64,000 nucleotides of DNA from assembly GCA_949949005.1 (NCBI GenBank), contig CATLHM010000007.1, positions 103,685 through 167,684 of the forward strand, in the 5' to 3' direction. This document shows positions 18,656 to 29,820 of the stretch, piece after piece; position 1 is the stretch's first letter; each line of letters begins with the position of its first letter. Both the position numbers and the translations under genes were made by a program. The stretch comes from an uncultured Lachnospiraceae bacterium (GTDB lineage: Bacteria; Bacillota; Clostridia; Lachnospirales; Lachnospiraceae). Below the pieces are notes generated by a model. The model was not told where the DNA came from. It worked only from the letters and a program-made list of their open reading frames with translations, and made no database searches.

Positions 18656-20113
18656 TCACCGGGCAGTAACCGAAACCTTCTCATCCCCGATTTCCAGCAG
18701 ATAAGCTTCCCCTGTTTTCAGCTCCGGGGAGCTGAAGACCACGGAGGCGCCTTTTTTTATGGTCTGGTGCTGAATCAGTAGCTTTCCCTGTTTGTCGGAA
18801 ATTTGGAGGGCGCAGCCTGCCTGGTAAGGGCTATCCAGAATGGCGCGAAAAGAGGGCTGGGAGGAAGCGGCGCCAAAGGTCTGGGCCATACCTGCGCTGC
18901 CGATGGCAAGAACGGTACCGCCGCTGATCAGGCAGACGCCTCCGTTTTCATTTCCATAGTCCAGAGGGCCGTCCTTGTCGCTTTCGGGCCCGTCTATGAG
19001 GGTGGTTCCGCCTTCTATCGAAAGATTCCCGTTGGAATCCAGGCCGTCTCCCTGGGCGTTTATGTGAATCTCGCCGCCGCTGATGACCAGATTGGGAAAG
19101 GGGGTCTCGCCGCAGGCGTTGATGCCGTCGTCCCTGGCGCTTATGTCTATCCTTCCGCCGGAGATCAGAACCTGATTGGCCTCCATTCCCTCGTAGGACT
19201 CGCTAACTTCCAGATTCCCGCCTAAAAAGCGGAGCGCTGTCAGGGCCTGCACGCCCTTTTCCCCGCACCGGATGGAAAAACTGCCGCCTGTGATCTCCAC
19301 TTCTCCGTAGCCTTCCCCCGTATCGTCGTCCGAACGCAGGGCGCTTCCCCCGCAGAAAATCAGGAAGCTGCCCCCCTTTATGGTGACGCAGTCCTTTCCC
19401 TTGATGCCGTGATTGAGGGCACGCACTTCCAGATTTCCATCCTCAATGGCGAGACGTTTTTTGGTGTGAATCCCGTTGTTGACGCCGCCCACCACCTTCA
19501 GGGCTCCGCTTCCTGCAAGAGCCAGATCGTCTTTGGCATAAATGGCCGCTCCCTTGGCATCCTCGGTATTATCCTTGCCAGAGAGGCTTTGGGCCTCTTC
19601 TGATTGGATCAGGTTTTGGATGAGAGTCTTGTTACCGCTCTGTACCTGGTTGATGGTATTTTCCTCCAGAAAAAGAAGAACGCTTTCGGCCTGTTCCACA
19701 TGGATGGCCGCCTCTTTGGTGTTGGCGATCTCCATCCCGGCCAGAATCAGCACCACTAGATCCTGTTTCCCGGCATCCACGCGAAGCTGTCCTTCCTCCA
19801 AAACGCCCTGAATTCGGTAGCGGCCTTTTTGGGTAATGGTGATGATATCTCCCTTTTTCTCCACACCATGGCTTTCTTTTTGGAGATCATGGGCGGTGAT
19901 CTCGGTGCCGCCGCCAGACTTTAGGAGGATTGTTATCTGTTCCTCCTCCCTATCAGGACTGGTTTCGGAGGCGGAAAAGGCAGCGCTTTCTTTTTCCGGG
20001 GCAGAGCCGGTCTTTTCTCCCCGTCTTTGGGGAAAAAAGACTCTGGCTGCCAGCAGGAAAACAAAGGCTGCCGCTATGCAGGATAGTAAAATCAGAAGCA
20101 GATTCTTTTTCAA
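18656..20113 (-). CDS. Anchored DUF4353-like beta-helix protein
   Basis: About 485 aa. An N-terminal hydrophobic helix (residues 4-24) acts as signal or membrane anchor, followed by a Ser/Glu-rich linker. The body from about residue 60 is a parallel beta-helix of recurring GGxFxIxxxGxG and GIxxxxxLxIxGG turns (GINACGE, GLDSNGN, GVNNGIHTKK), the pattern of DUF4353, sometimes called a carbohydrate-binding domain. It probably sits on the outer face of the membrane. It is the last gene of a run with the PHP-HAD and ABC-F genes, 40 bases after the former. Confidence 0.75.
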   Translation of the reverse strand: MKKNLLLILLSCIAAAFVFLLAARVFFPQRRGEKTGSAPEKESAAFSASETSPDREEEQITILLKSGGGTEITAHDLQKESHGVEKKGDIITITQKGRYRIQGVLEEGQLRVDAGKQDLVVLILAGMEIANTKEAAIHVEQAESVLLFLEENTINQVQSGNKTLIQNLIQSEEAQSLSGKDNTEDAKGAAIYAKDDLALAGSGALKVVGGVNNGIHTKKRLAIEDGNLEVRALNHGIKGKDCVTIKGGSFLIFCGGSALRSDDDTGEGYGEVEITGGSFSIRCGEKGVQALTALRFLGGNLEVSESYEGMEANQVLISGGRIDISARDDGINACGETPFPNLVISGGEIHINAQGDGLDSNGNLSIEGGTTLIDGPESDKDGPLDYGNENGGVCLISGGTVLAIGSAGMAQTFGAASSQPSFRAILDSPYQAGCALQISDKQGKLLIQHQTIKKGASVVFSSPELKTGEAYLLEIGDEKVSVTAR

Positions 20114-20153
20114 TGGAAGGTCTCCTGTTTACAGTGATAAAAGGTGAAGCCGT

Positions 20154-21953
20154 TCAGATCAAGTCCACCAGGGCATGGGCTAACCCGTCGTGGTCATTGT
20201 CGTAGGGGGTGATGGTGGTGGCGGCAAACCGTACCGCCTCAGCGGCGTTTGACATAGCGATTCCCATGCCGGAGGCCTCAATCATGGAGAGATCGTTCTG
20301 GGCATCCCCGGCCGCTACGGAAAAATAGGGATGAATGCCCAAAAGCTTACACAAAGTCTTGAGAGCGGCGCCTTTGCCCGACGCGGAGGGGAAAAATTCC
20401 AGATAGATGGGACTGGAATAGATCATGGAGATCTTCTCCTTTTCCGCCCAGGGCAGCAGGGAGAGCCGAAAGCGCTCCAGCTTTTCGGCGTCCTTCAACT
20501 CGATACCGATACATTTACAGGGGCCTTCTCCTAATACAGGGACAAGGCTATCACGTGTACTGGCCTTGCTATTAGTCTTGCCGTTAGCTTTGCCGCTAGC
20601 CTTGTGGTTAGCTTCGCTATCCGTTTTGCCATCGTCATCCATGGCTATGGCATCGCCTATGGCGAGCTCAGGACAGAGCAGGACGGGAGTGCTGATGGCG
20701 TGTTTGTAATAATGAAGCTCTTCATCCTCCCGGCAGGCGATGATGTGGGTGTCCGAATAGGTGTGAACGTGGACGCCGGCTTTTTCCGCTTCTCCTATGA
20801 TATGGAGGGTCTGGGGAATGGTCAGTGTGGTTTTGAAAAGGGTCTTGCGGGCAGTACAGTCATAAATCTGCCCTCCGTTATAGCCAATGAGATACATGCC
20901 GGGCAGGTCAAGGCCCAGATAATTTTTTACATCGGTGACACTGTTAATGTCCCGGCCGGAGCAGAGCACAAGCTTGTGGCCTGCCGCCGTCCAGGCGTGG
21001 AGTACCTCTCTGGTATAGCTGCCGATCTGCTTGTCGGAATTCAGCAGCGTACCGTCCAGATCGGTGAAAAGGATTTTGGTATGCCGAAGCTGCTCCGGAT
21101 GGGAGCGCATCCAGAGATGCCTGTCTTGGATGTGCGTTAAAACCTCCTGGGGGATAAAAAGCTTTCCATAGCCCTTTCCCAGATCCAGGCCGGGTTTTGC
21201 GACGCCGTGAAAATCCGAACCGCCGCTGATGCACAGACCGTATTTGGCGGCCAGGGCGCGTATTTCCCTTTCATCCGCAGGGGTATGAGTGCTGTAGAGG
21301 GCCTCTATGCCCTGCAACCCCATTTCCTTTAGAAGGCTTACCAGCTCATCCAGCTCTTTTTTGGAGAAATGGTAGAGCAGGGGGTGGGCCAGAATGGGGA
21401 ATCCCCCTGCCTTTAAGATGATTTCCACCGCCCGCATGGGGGTGATTTTTTTGCGGGGGATAAAGCAGGGGCACCCGTCCCCGATGTATTTGTCGAAAGC
21501 TTCCTTTACGGTTTTGACATAACCCCGACTTTGCATGAAACGGGCATAATGGGCCCGGGTGATGACGCAGTCCGGAAACTCTGCCATCAGCTCTTCATAG
21601 GTGACGGGAAAGCCGTGTTCTGTCAGACGGCGGCACATTTCCTGGTTGCGGATGGTGCGTCCTCTGACAAAGTTCACCAGACGCCGTTTGAAATAATCGC
21701 TTTTGTAATCCATGTAAAGCCCTACGATGTGAATATCCTTGCCCTTGTATTCTGTGGAAAACTCAATGCCGGGTATCACCTCAATGGGCTTGCCCCGGGC
21801 TGCCAAAAGAGCCTCGTCAATACCGTCAGTGGTATCGTGATCGGTCAGGGCAAAGGCAGAAAGCCCTTTTTCAAGGGCATAATCTACCAGAGCGGCGGGG
21901 GTAAAGCTGCCGTCAGATTTGTTGGAATGGACATGCAGGTCTACAGCATTCAT
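20154..21953 (-). CDS. PHP phosphoesterase fused to a Cof-type HAD phosphatase
   Basis: About 599 aa with two enzymes in one chain. Residues 1-280 are a PHP domain (DLHVHSNKSDGS, LTDHDTTDG, GIEFSTEYKGKDIHI, GGSDFHG) like RNase AM/YciV-type phosphoesterases. Residues 300-599 are a HAD phosphatase (FTDLDGTLLNSDK, LCSGRD, AAGDAQNDLSMIE). The HAD cap holds a low-complexity insert rich in Lys, Asn, Ser and Ala (around residues 445-470) made of irregular short repeats. The combination suggests sequential dephosphorylation of nucleotides or sugar phosphates; the substrate is unknown. Two bases separate it from the upstream ABC-F gene. Confidence 0.85.
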   Translation of the reverse strand: MNAVDLHVHSNKSDGSFTPAALVDYALEKGLSAFALTDHDTTDGIDEALLAARGKPIEVIPGIEFSTEYKGKDIHIVGLYMDYKSDYFKRRLVNFVRGRTIRNQEMCRRLTEHGFPVTYEELMAEFPDCVITRAHYARFMQSRGYVKTVKEAFDKYIGDGCPCFIPRKKITPMRAVEIILKAGGFPILAHPLLYHFSKKELDELVSLLKEMGLQGIEALYSTHTPADEREIRALAAKYGLCISGGSDFHGVAKPGLDLGKGYGKLFIPQEVLTHIQDRHLWMRSHPEQLRHTKILFTDLDGTLLNSDKQIGSYTREVLHAWTAAGHKLVLCSGRDINSVTDVKNYLGLDLPGMYLIGYNGGQIYDCTARKTLFKTTLTIPQTLHIIGEAEKAGVHVHTYSDTHIIACREDEELHYYKHAISTPVLLCPELAIGDAIAMDDDGKTDSEANHKASGKANGKTNSKASTRDSLVPVLGEGPCKCIGIELKDAEKLERFRLSLLPWAEKEKISMIYSSPIYLEFFPSASGKGAALKTLCKLLGIHPYFSVAAGDAQNDLSMIEASGMGIAMSNAAEAVRFAATTITPYDNDHDGLAHALVDLI

Positions 21954-21955
21954 AC

Positions 21956-23593
21956 TCAGTTTTCATCCTCTTCTGCCTGCTTGGTGTAGATGGTACGTTT
22001 CCTTGCCATTTCGTCGCTTGCCAGATATTCGTCGTAGGTGGTGATCTTATCAATGAGGCTTCCGCCTGGCAAAATCTCCATAATACGATTGGCAGTAGTC
22101 TGTACAAACTGGTGGTCGTGGCAGGCAAAGAGGGCCACCCCCGGGAATTTGATCAGGCCGTTGTTGAGAGCCGTGATGGATTCCATATCTAGGTGGTTGG
22201 TGGGCTCGTCCAGAATCAGGCAGTTTGCGCCGCTGATCATCATTTTGGACAAAAGGCACCGAACTTTTTCGCCACCGGAGAGTACCTTTACCTTTTTTAC
22301 GCCGTCATCCCCGGCAAAGAGCATCCGCCCCAAAAAGCCCCGGACATAGGTGACATCCTTGACGGGAGAGTAGCCGGTGAGCCAGTCCACGATGGTATAA
22401 TCGTTGTTAAATTCAGCGGTGCTGTCCTTGGGGAAGTAGGCCTGGGAGGTGGTGACGCCCCATTTATAGGTTCCCTCGTCCGGCTCAAGCTCGCCCATCA
22501 ATATCTGGAACAGAGTGGTCTTGGCAAGCTCATTGCCGCCCACAAAGGCAATCTTGTCGTTATGTCCCACAATGAAGGAAATATTGTCCAGAATCTTCTC
22601 GCCGTTCACGGTTTTGGAGATACCCTCCACGGTCAGGACTTCATTGCCGATTTCACGGTCGGGGCGGAAGTCGATATAAGGGTATTTCCGGCTGGAAGGC
22701 TTGATGTCGTCCAGCTCGATTTTTTCCAGGGCGCGCTTGCGGGAAGTGGCCTGCTTGGACTTGGAGGCGTTGGCGGAGAAGCGGGAGATGAACTCCTGTA
22801 ATTCCTTGATCTTTTCCTCCTTTTTCTTGTTGGCCTCTTTCATCTGCTTGATCAGAAGCTGGCTGGACTCATACCAGAAATCATAGTTCCCGGCATAGAG
22901 CTGAATTTTGCCGTAGTCGATATCGGCGGTATGGGTGCAGACCTTATTTAAAAAGTAGCGGTCATGGGAGACCACGATCACGGTGTTCTCAAAGCCGATG
23001 AGAAATTCCTCCAGCCATGCGATGGCGTCCAGATCCAGGTGGTTGGTAGGCTCGTCCAGAAGCAAAATGTCCGGGTTGCCGAAAAGGGCTTTGGCAAGGA
23101 GAATCTTAACCTTCTCATTGCCGTTTAAATCCTTCATGATGGTGTAGTGGAGGGAGGTGTCGATGCCCAGGCCGTTTAAGAGCATGGCCGCGTTGGACTC
23201 CGCTTCCCAGCCGTCCATTTCCGCAAACTCACCCTCCAACTCGCTGGCCCGGATGCCGTCCTCGTCGGTGAAATCCTCCTTGGCGTAAATGGCGTCCTTT
23301 TCCTTCATGATCTGGTAGAGCCGTTCATTACCCATGATAACCACATCCATCACCGGATATTCGTCATATTTAAAGTGGTCCTGCTCCAAAACCGAGAGCC
23401 GCTGGCCCGGGGTAATGGACACGTCCCCGTTGGTGGTCTCCAGAGCGCCGGAGAGAATTTTCAAGAAAGTGGATTTTCCCGCGCCGTTAGCGCCGATTAC
23501 ACCATAGCAGTTCCCTTCCGTGAATTTAATATTTACATCTTCAAACAGAGCTTTTTTTCCGATTCGTAAGGTTACATTATTTGCACTGATCAT
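21956..23593 (-). CDS. ABC-F family ATPase
   Basis: About 545 aa, two ATPase domains and no membrane segment. Domain 1 has Walker A GANGAGKST and Walker B ILLLDEPTNHLDLD. A charged linker of about 80 residues (KEANKKKEEKIKELQEF) precedes domain 2, whose signature is LSGGEKVRC and Walker B LILDEPTNHLDME. The second-domain nucleotide loop reads GGNELAKTT, a departure from GxxGxGK(S/T). Members bind the ribosomal E site and tune translation or confer antibiotic protection. The overall match is to the YbiT/YkpA type of housekeeping ABC-F. Confidence 0.9.
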   Translation of the reverse strand: MISANNVTLRIGKKALFEDVNIKFTEGNCYGVIGANGAGKSTFLKILSGALETTNGDVSITPGQRLSVLEQDHFKYDEYPVMDVVIMGNERLYQIMKEKDAIYAKEDFTDEDGIRASELEGEFAEMDGWEAESNAAMLLNGLGIDTSLHYTIMKDLNGNEKVKILLAKALFGNPDILLLDEPTNHLDLDAIAWLEEFLIGFENTVIVVSHDRYFLNKVCTHTADIDYGKIQLYAGNYDFWYESSQLLIKQMKEANKKKEEKIKELQEFISRFSANASKSKQATSRKRALEKIELDDIKPSSRKYPYIDFRPDREIGNEVLTVEGISKTVNGEKILDNISFIVGHNDKIAFVGGNELAKTTLFQILMGELEPDEGTYKWGVTTSQAYFPKDSTAEFNNDYTIVDWLTGYSPVKDVTYVRGFLGRMLFAGDDGVKKVKVLSGGEKVRCLLSKMMISGANCLILDEPTNHLDMESITALNNGLIKFPGVALFACHDHQFVQTTANRIMEILPGGSLIDKITTYDEYLASDEMARKRTIYTKQAEEDEN

Positions 23594-23904
23594 ATTCGTT
23601 ACACTCCTCTCAATCTGTGATTTCCCCGTAATAGTCCGGCACTCGGCTAAACGGTTGCCAAGTCCAGGGAGAATAGCTACATTTCCTTACCTATTTTACA
23701 GAAAACTGAGGAATTTGCAAGGAATTTGTGGGTTGATTTACATATTGAGGTCAGGGAAACGCCCGGATGGGTGTAAAAGCTGGAAACAAATTCAGAAAAA
23801 GATGGTTAATTGTGCTGCGAAATGGTAAAATGGAACTGTTAACAGGATATGGGGAGTACCTCTGGCGGGTACTTCGGGAGAAAGCTCCGGGAAGGAAATG
23901 GACT

Positions 23905-25263
23905 ATGAAGCTGAATTATAAAAGAACTTTTTTTATCGGGCTGGCGTTTTTGTCGATCTCGGCCTTCTGGCAGATGTATGATAATATCATTCCGCTGATG
24001 CTGCAGGGCACATTTGGGCTGGGAGAAACCCTTACGGGAGCCATTATGGCGGCGGATAATGTGCTGGCTCTGTTTTTGCTGCCCCTGTTCGGCAGCCTTT
24101 CGGACAAGGTGGACACGAAGATGGGAAAAAGAATGCCCTTTATCGCAGCGGGAACCCTGCTTGCGGTGGTGTTTCTTATGCTGCTCCCCATGGCGGATCA
24201 AAGGGCGAACCTGCCGCTTTTTGTGGGAGCCCTCTTTGCCCTTCTGATTTCCATGGGACTCTATCGCTCCCCGGCGGTGGCGCTGATGCCGGACTTAACG
24301 CCCAATAAGCTGCGCAGCAAGGGAAACGCCATTATTAATCTGATGGGGGCGGTAGGCGGCGTTTATACCCTGATCATGATCAAGCTTCTGGTGGGGAAAG
24401 GAGAACATCCCAGCTATCTGCCCCTGTTTATCAGTGTGGGGGCCCTGATGATTTTTTCCGTGGGCGTATTGATGCTCACCATCAACGAAAAAAAGGTGAA
24501 AGCAAGGCTGGAAGCGGAGTGCCAGGCTCTGGGCGAGAGCTTTGGCGGAGAGGAGGAGAAGGAAAGCGGCCGTGCAGAAGCCGCCGTGCAGGGACAAGCT
24601 CAGAGCACACAGGGGCGTAAGGAGGATGGGAGAGGAAAAAGCGCGCCCATGCCCAGGGAAGTGAAGAGAAGCATGGGGTTTTTGCTGGCGTCTATTTTTC
24701 TCTGGTTTACCGCTTACAATGCAGTGACTACCGCATTCTCCCGGTACACTCGGGTGGTCTGGAAGCTGGAAGGGGGAGGCTTTGCGGACTGTCTCATGGT
24801 GGCCACAGTGGCGGCCATCATCAGCTATATTCCCATCGGAAATATTGCCAGTAAAGTAGGAAGGAAAAAGACCATTTTGGGCGGCATCGTGCTGATGAGC
24901 ATCTGTTATCTGGCTGCCATCTTTGCAAACGCCTATCATCCGGTGATCAATGTGGCCTTTGCGGCCATCGGTGTAGGCTGGGCGGCTATCAACGTAAATT
25001 CCTATCCCATGATCGTGGAGATGGGGAAGGGCTGCGATATCGGGAAGTTTACGGGAACCTACTATACTTTTTCCATGACGGCCCAGATTTTCACGCCTGT
25101 TTTGTCAGGCTTTCTTCTGGAAAATATCTCTTACAGAACCCTCTTTCCCTATGCCTTTGTCTTTTCCGCGTTGGCATTTTTCACCATGAGCCAGGTGCAT
25201 CACGGAGACGCAAGGCCGGAGAAAAAGGGCAGTATGCTGGAAAACTTTGATGTGGAGGACTGA
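23905..25263 (+). CDS. MFS transporter, SLC45/sugar-symporter-like
   Basis: About 452 aa with twelve hydrophobic segments. The loop GSLSDKVDTKMGKRMPF is a major-facilitator motif of the type seen in SLC45-like and GPH sugar transporters. A charged insert of about 50 residues (around 205-255) separates the halves. The ATG at 23,905 has GGAAGG upstream; the frame is open back to 23,767 but that part is not membrane-like. The 310 bases between the ABC-F start and this start hold divergent leader DNA only. A GDPD gene follows seven bases after the stop. Confidence 0.8.
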   Translation: MKLNYKRTFFIGLAFLSISAFWQMYDNIIPLMLQGTFGLGETLTGAIMAADNVLALFLLPLFGSLSDKVDTKMGKRMPFIAAGTLLAVVFLMLLPMADQRANLPLFVGALFALLISMGLYRSPAVALMPDLTPNKLRSKGNAIINLMGAVGGVYTLIMIKLLVGKGEHPSYLPLFISVGALMIFSVGVLMLTINEKKVKARLEAECQALGESFGGEEEKESGRAEAAVQGQAQSTQGRKEDGRGKSAPMPREVKRSMGFLLASIFLWFTAYNAVTTAFSRYTRVVWKLEGGGFADCLMVATVAAIISYIPIGNIASKVGRKKTILGGIVLMSICYLAAIFANAYHPVINVAFAAIGVGWAAINVNSYPMIVEMGKGCDIGKFTGTYYTFSMTAQIFTPVLSGFLLENISYRTLFPYAFVFSALAFFTMSQVHHGDARPEKKGSMLENFDVED

Positions 25264-25269
25264 GAGAAG

Positions 25270-26109
25270 ATGGTACTTTTAAAGATCGTTTTTTGGGTAA
25301 TAGCGGTGCTTTTGGTGCTCTTTTTGCTGGCGGTTATGCCCCGGATGGGGCACAGAAAGGCCCGCAGGGACTTCCTTAATAAGATCTATTATGCCCACAG
25401 GGGGCTTTTTGACAACGAAGGGGACGCGCCGGAAAATTCCATGGAGGCTTTCCGGCGGGCGGCGGATGCAGGATACGGCATGGAAATGGACGTGCAGATC
25501 ACAAAGGATGGGGTTCCCGTGGTCTTTCACGACTTTACCTTAAAAAGAATGTGCGGAAAAGAAGGCAAGGTCTGCGATTATACCTGGCAGGAGCTTAAGG
25601 AAATGAAGCTGGGAAAGAGCAGGGAAACCATCCCCCTTTTTGCGGATGTGCTCAAAACCGTGGGCGGCAGGGTGCCTTTGATCGTGGAAATCAAGGTAGA
25701 GTGGATGGATTTGCGTATCTGCCCGGCAGCGGATGGGCTTTTGCGAGGCTATCAGGGGCTTTACTGTATCGAGTCCTTTAATCCCCTGGTGCTTTTGTGG
25801 TATCGGAAGAACCATAAGGAGGTGGTGCGGGGACAGCTCTCGGACGGCTTCGTGAAGGAAAGCAGCTTCCGGGAGTCCTGGCATCTTATGATTCAGAATT
25901 TTTTGCTGCAAAATCTGCTCTTCAACTGGCTCACAAAGCCGGATTTCGTGGCCTACAATCATAAATACGCGAGGATTCCTGCCAGAAGAATTTGCAGGAG
26001 CCTTTACAAAAACATGGCTGCGGCATGGACGATCAAAAGTCAGGAGGAGCTGGAAAAGGCCAGGGGGCAATTTGATTTGTTTATTTTTGACTCTTTTGTG
26101 CCACAGTGA
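25270..26109 (+). CDS. Glycerophosphodiester phosphodiesterase, membrane-anchored
   Basis: About 279 aa. A hydrophobic helix (residues 4-22) anchors the protein. The catalytic domain starts with YYAHRGLFDNEGDAPENSMEAF (HR and ENS motifs), continues with EMDVQITKDGVPVVFHDFTLKRM (metal-binding E-x-D and general-acid histidine) and IVEIKVEW. GDPDs split glycerophosphodiesters into glycerol-3-phosphate and an alcohol. It is directly coupled to the MFS transporter gene, which hints at uptake followed by hydrolysis, though the link is unproven. Confidence 0.88.
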   Translation: MVLLKIVFWVIAVLLVLFLLAVMPRMGHRKARRDFLNKIYYAHRGLFDNEGDAPENSMEAFRRAADAGYGMEMDVQITKDGVPVVFHDFTLKRMCGKEGKVCDYTWQELKEMKLGKSRETIPLFADVLKTVGGRVPLIVEIKVEWMDLRICPAADGLLRGYQGLYCIESFNPLVLLWYRKNHKEVVRGQLSDGFVKESSFRESWHLMIQNFLLQNLLFNWLTKPDFVAYNHKYARIPARRICRSLYKNMAAAWTIKSQEELEKARGQFDLFIFDSFVPQ

Positions 26110-26255
26110 TAAAGTGTGGAAGCAAATTTCCACTCCCTGTTGGTGTAATCTCGTAAGCTCTGTCCGCCAGGGGGATAAGAATGGAAGAAAAAATTAAATT
26201 TTGCAGTAATTAAATGGTATTTTTTTCAAAAAATGATGCAGAATAGACAAGAATG

Positions 26256-26264
26256 TGATATAAT
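26256..26264 (+). promoter_or_regulatory. Extended -10 promoter of ppdK
   Basis: TGATATAAT forms an extended -10 about 120 bases upstream of ppdK, with no good -35. The 120-base leader contains no recognised riboswitch. Confidence 0.5.
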
Positions 26265-26386
26265 GGACAAGTCATAAGCAACGCCCGGGAGCTACTCATT
26301 GCAGATTCCAAATTTATCTGCAAAATAGCAGTCGTTGCCAGCTTTTGCGTTGTTTAAATTTAGAAATGAAAGAGGGAGAAGAGAGT

Positions 26387-29005
<2,619 letters not shown>

Positions 29006-29022
29006 TGCCATAGGAATTTGGT

Positions 29023-29284
29023 TGTCGTAGGGCATTGAAATTTATTCTATACTAAGGCAAAACCATATATTCTACGACATAGAAAAATAAGACCTTGCAG
29101 TAAGGATGCAGGGTCTTATTTTTGTCCTCCGGACTATCCTTTCCCCCGCATAAACACTGGATTTTTAGGAACGTACTGCAAAAGAATCACCATGGAGTAG
29201 GGGCATACTTTAGCGAGGCAAAGTGGATAAACGAAAGTGCCTTTTATATGCCTTATACAGAATAAATTTCATTGCCCTACGACA
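29023..29284. repeat. 262-bp transposon end module, copy 1
   Basis: The module is bounded by inverted repeats that agree over roughly 33 bases (outer TGTCGTAGGGCA, then TGAAATTTATTCT). A third TGTCGTAG, inverted, lies at 29,072-29,079. These are candidate TnsB-binding sites. The module also carries a strong terminator. Similarity between the two tns regions starts exactly at this module. Confidence 0.85.
29083..29123. terminator. Terminator inside the end module
   Basis: AAAAATAAGACC pairs with GGTCTTATTTTT, with inner TGCA/TGCA pairing, and is flanked by A- and T-runs so it can act on both strands. It would end ppdK transcripts and shield the tns operon. It recurs in both other copies. Confidence 0.85.
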
Positions 29285-29305
29285 TGGTGATATTTGTTTA
29301 TGATG

Positions 29306-29439
29306 TTTTTGGGAAAATGGGAATAGTCGTGAAAGCCTTGTAAATGCTGGATTTCTGGTTTTTCATTTCCCCAAAAAGGAATTTCCCAAATCCCCAAAAG
29401 TGGTATGATTTCATTTTTGGGAGCGTTTTTGGGAAAATG
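29306..29439. promoter_or_regulatory. Iteron-like sites upstream of tnsA
   Basis: TTTTTGGGAAAATG occurs at 29,306-29,319 and again at 29,426-29,439. Between them are inverted relatives (CATTTCCCCAAAAA at 29,364-29,377 and ATTTCCCAAATCCCCAAAA at 29,381-29,399). The same arrangement precedes the second operon. They look like protein-binding sites: either an operator controlling tns genes or further transposase sites. Confidence 0.6.
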
Positions 29440-29472
29440 CAGGATGTTCCCGGATGGGAGGTTTTGCGTAGG

Positions 29473-29820
29473 ATGAGAAAGAAAAACTTCAAGGGAAGAT
29501 GTGAAAAGAGGATGATTGGCAAGTGTTCTGATGTATGCAGGACATATGATGCCATTCAGTATGCTTATGCTGATCTGCTGCAGAAGAGTGATGAGGTTAA
29601 GGAGATCAGATGTAATGTTTTGCTGGATGGATTGGATGTAGGTGAGTATACATCCGATTTTGTCTGCACTAAAGCAGATGGTGACTTGATGGTAAGGGAA
29701 TGTGTGTTTCGTAAGTTTCTGATGAAGCCATTGACAGTGAAGCTGCTGGATGCTTCAAGGGAGTATTGGATCAGGCATGGAGTAACGGATTGGGGGTTGG
29801 TCATTGATGAAGAAGTATGA
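29473..29820 (+). CDS. tnsA: TnsA-like protein, short form
   Basis: About 115 aa against roughly 270 in Tn7, so it corresponds to the endonuclease domain alone. The core VGEYTSDFVCTKADGDLMV, then REYWIRHGVTDWGLVID, follows the TnsA pattern. Asp62 fits the catalytic aspartate. The expected ExK or QxK motif reads Glu76-Cys-Val with no lysine, and no matching N-terminal catalytic glutamate is evident. TnsA normally cuts the 5' ends for cut-and-paste transposition, so this one may be inactive or structural. The ATG at 29,473 is preferred because a one-base indel just upstream breaks the frame in the second copy. It overlaps tnsB. Confidence 0.7.
   Translation: MRKKNFKGRCEKRMIGKCSDVCRTYDAIQYAYADLLQKSDEVKEIRCNVLLDGLDVGEYTSDFVCTKADGDLMVRECVFRKFLMKPLTVKLLDASREYWIRHGVTDWGLVIDEEV

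Noticed and set aside
26265..26386. Riboswitch in the ppdK leader
   Set aside because: About 120 bases are available, but no conserved motif of a known riboswitch class was recognised.
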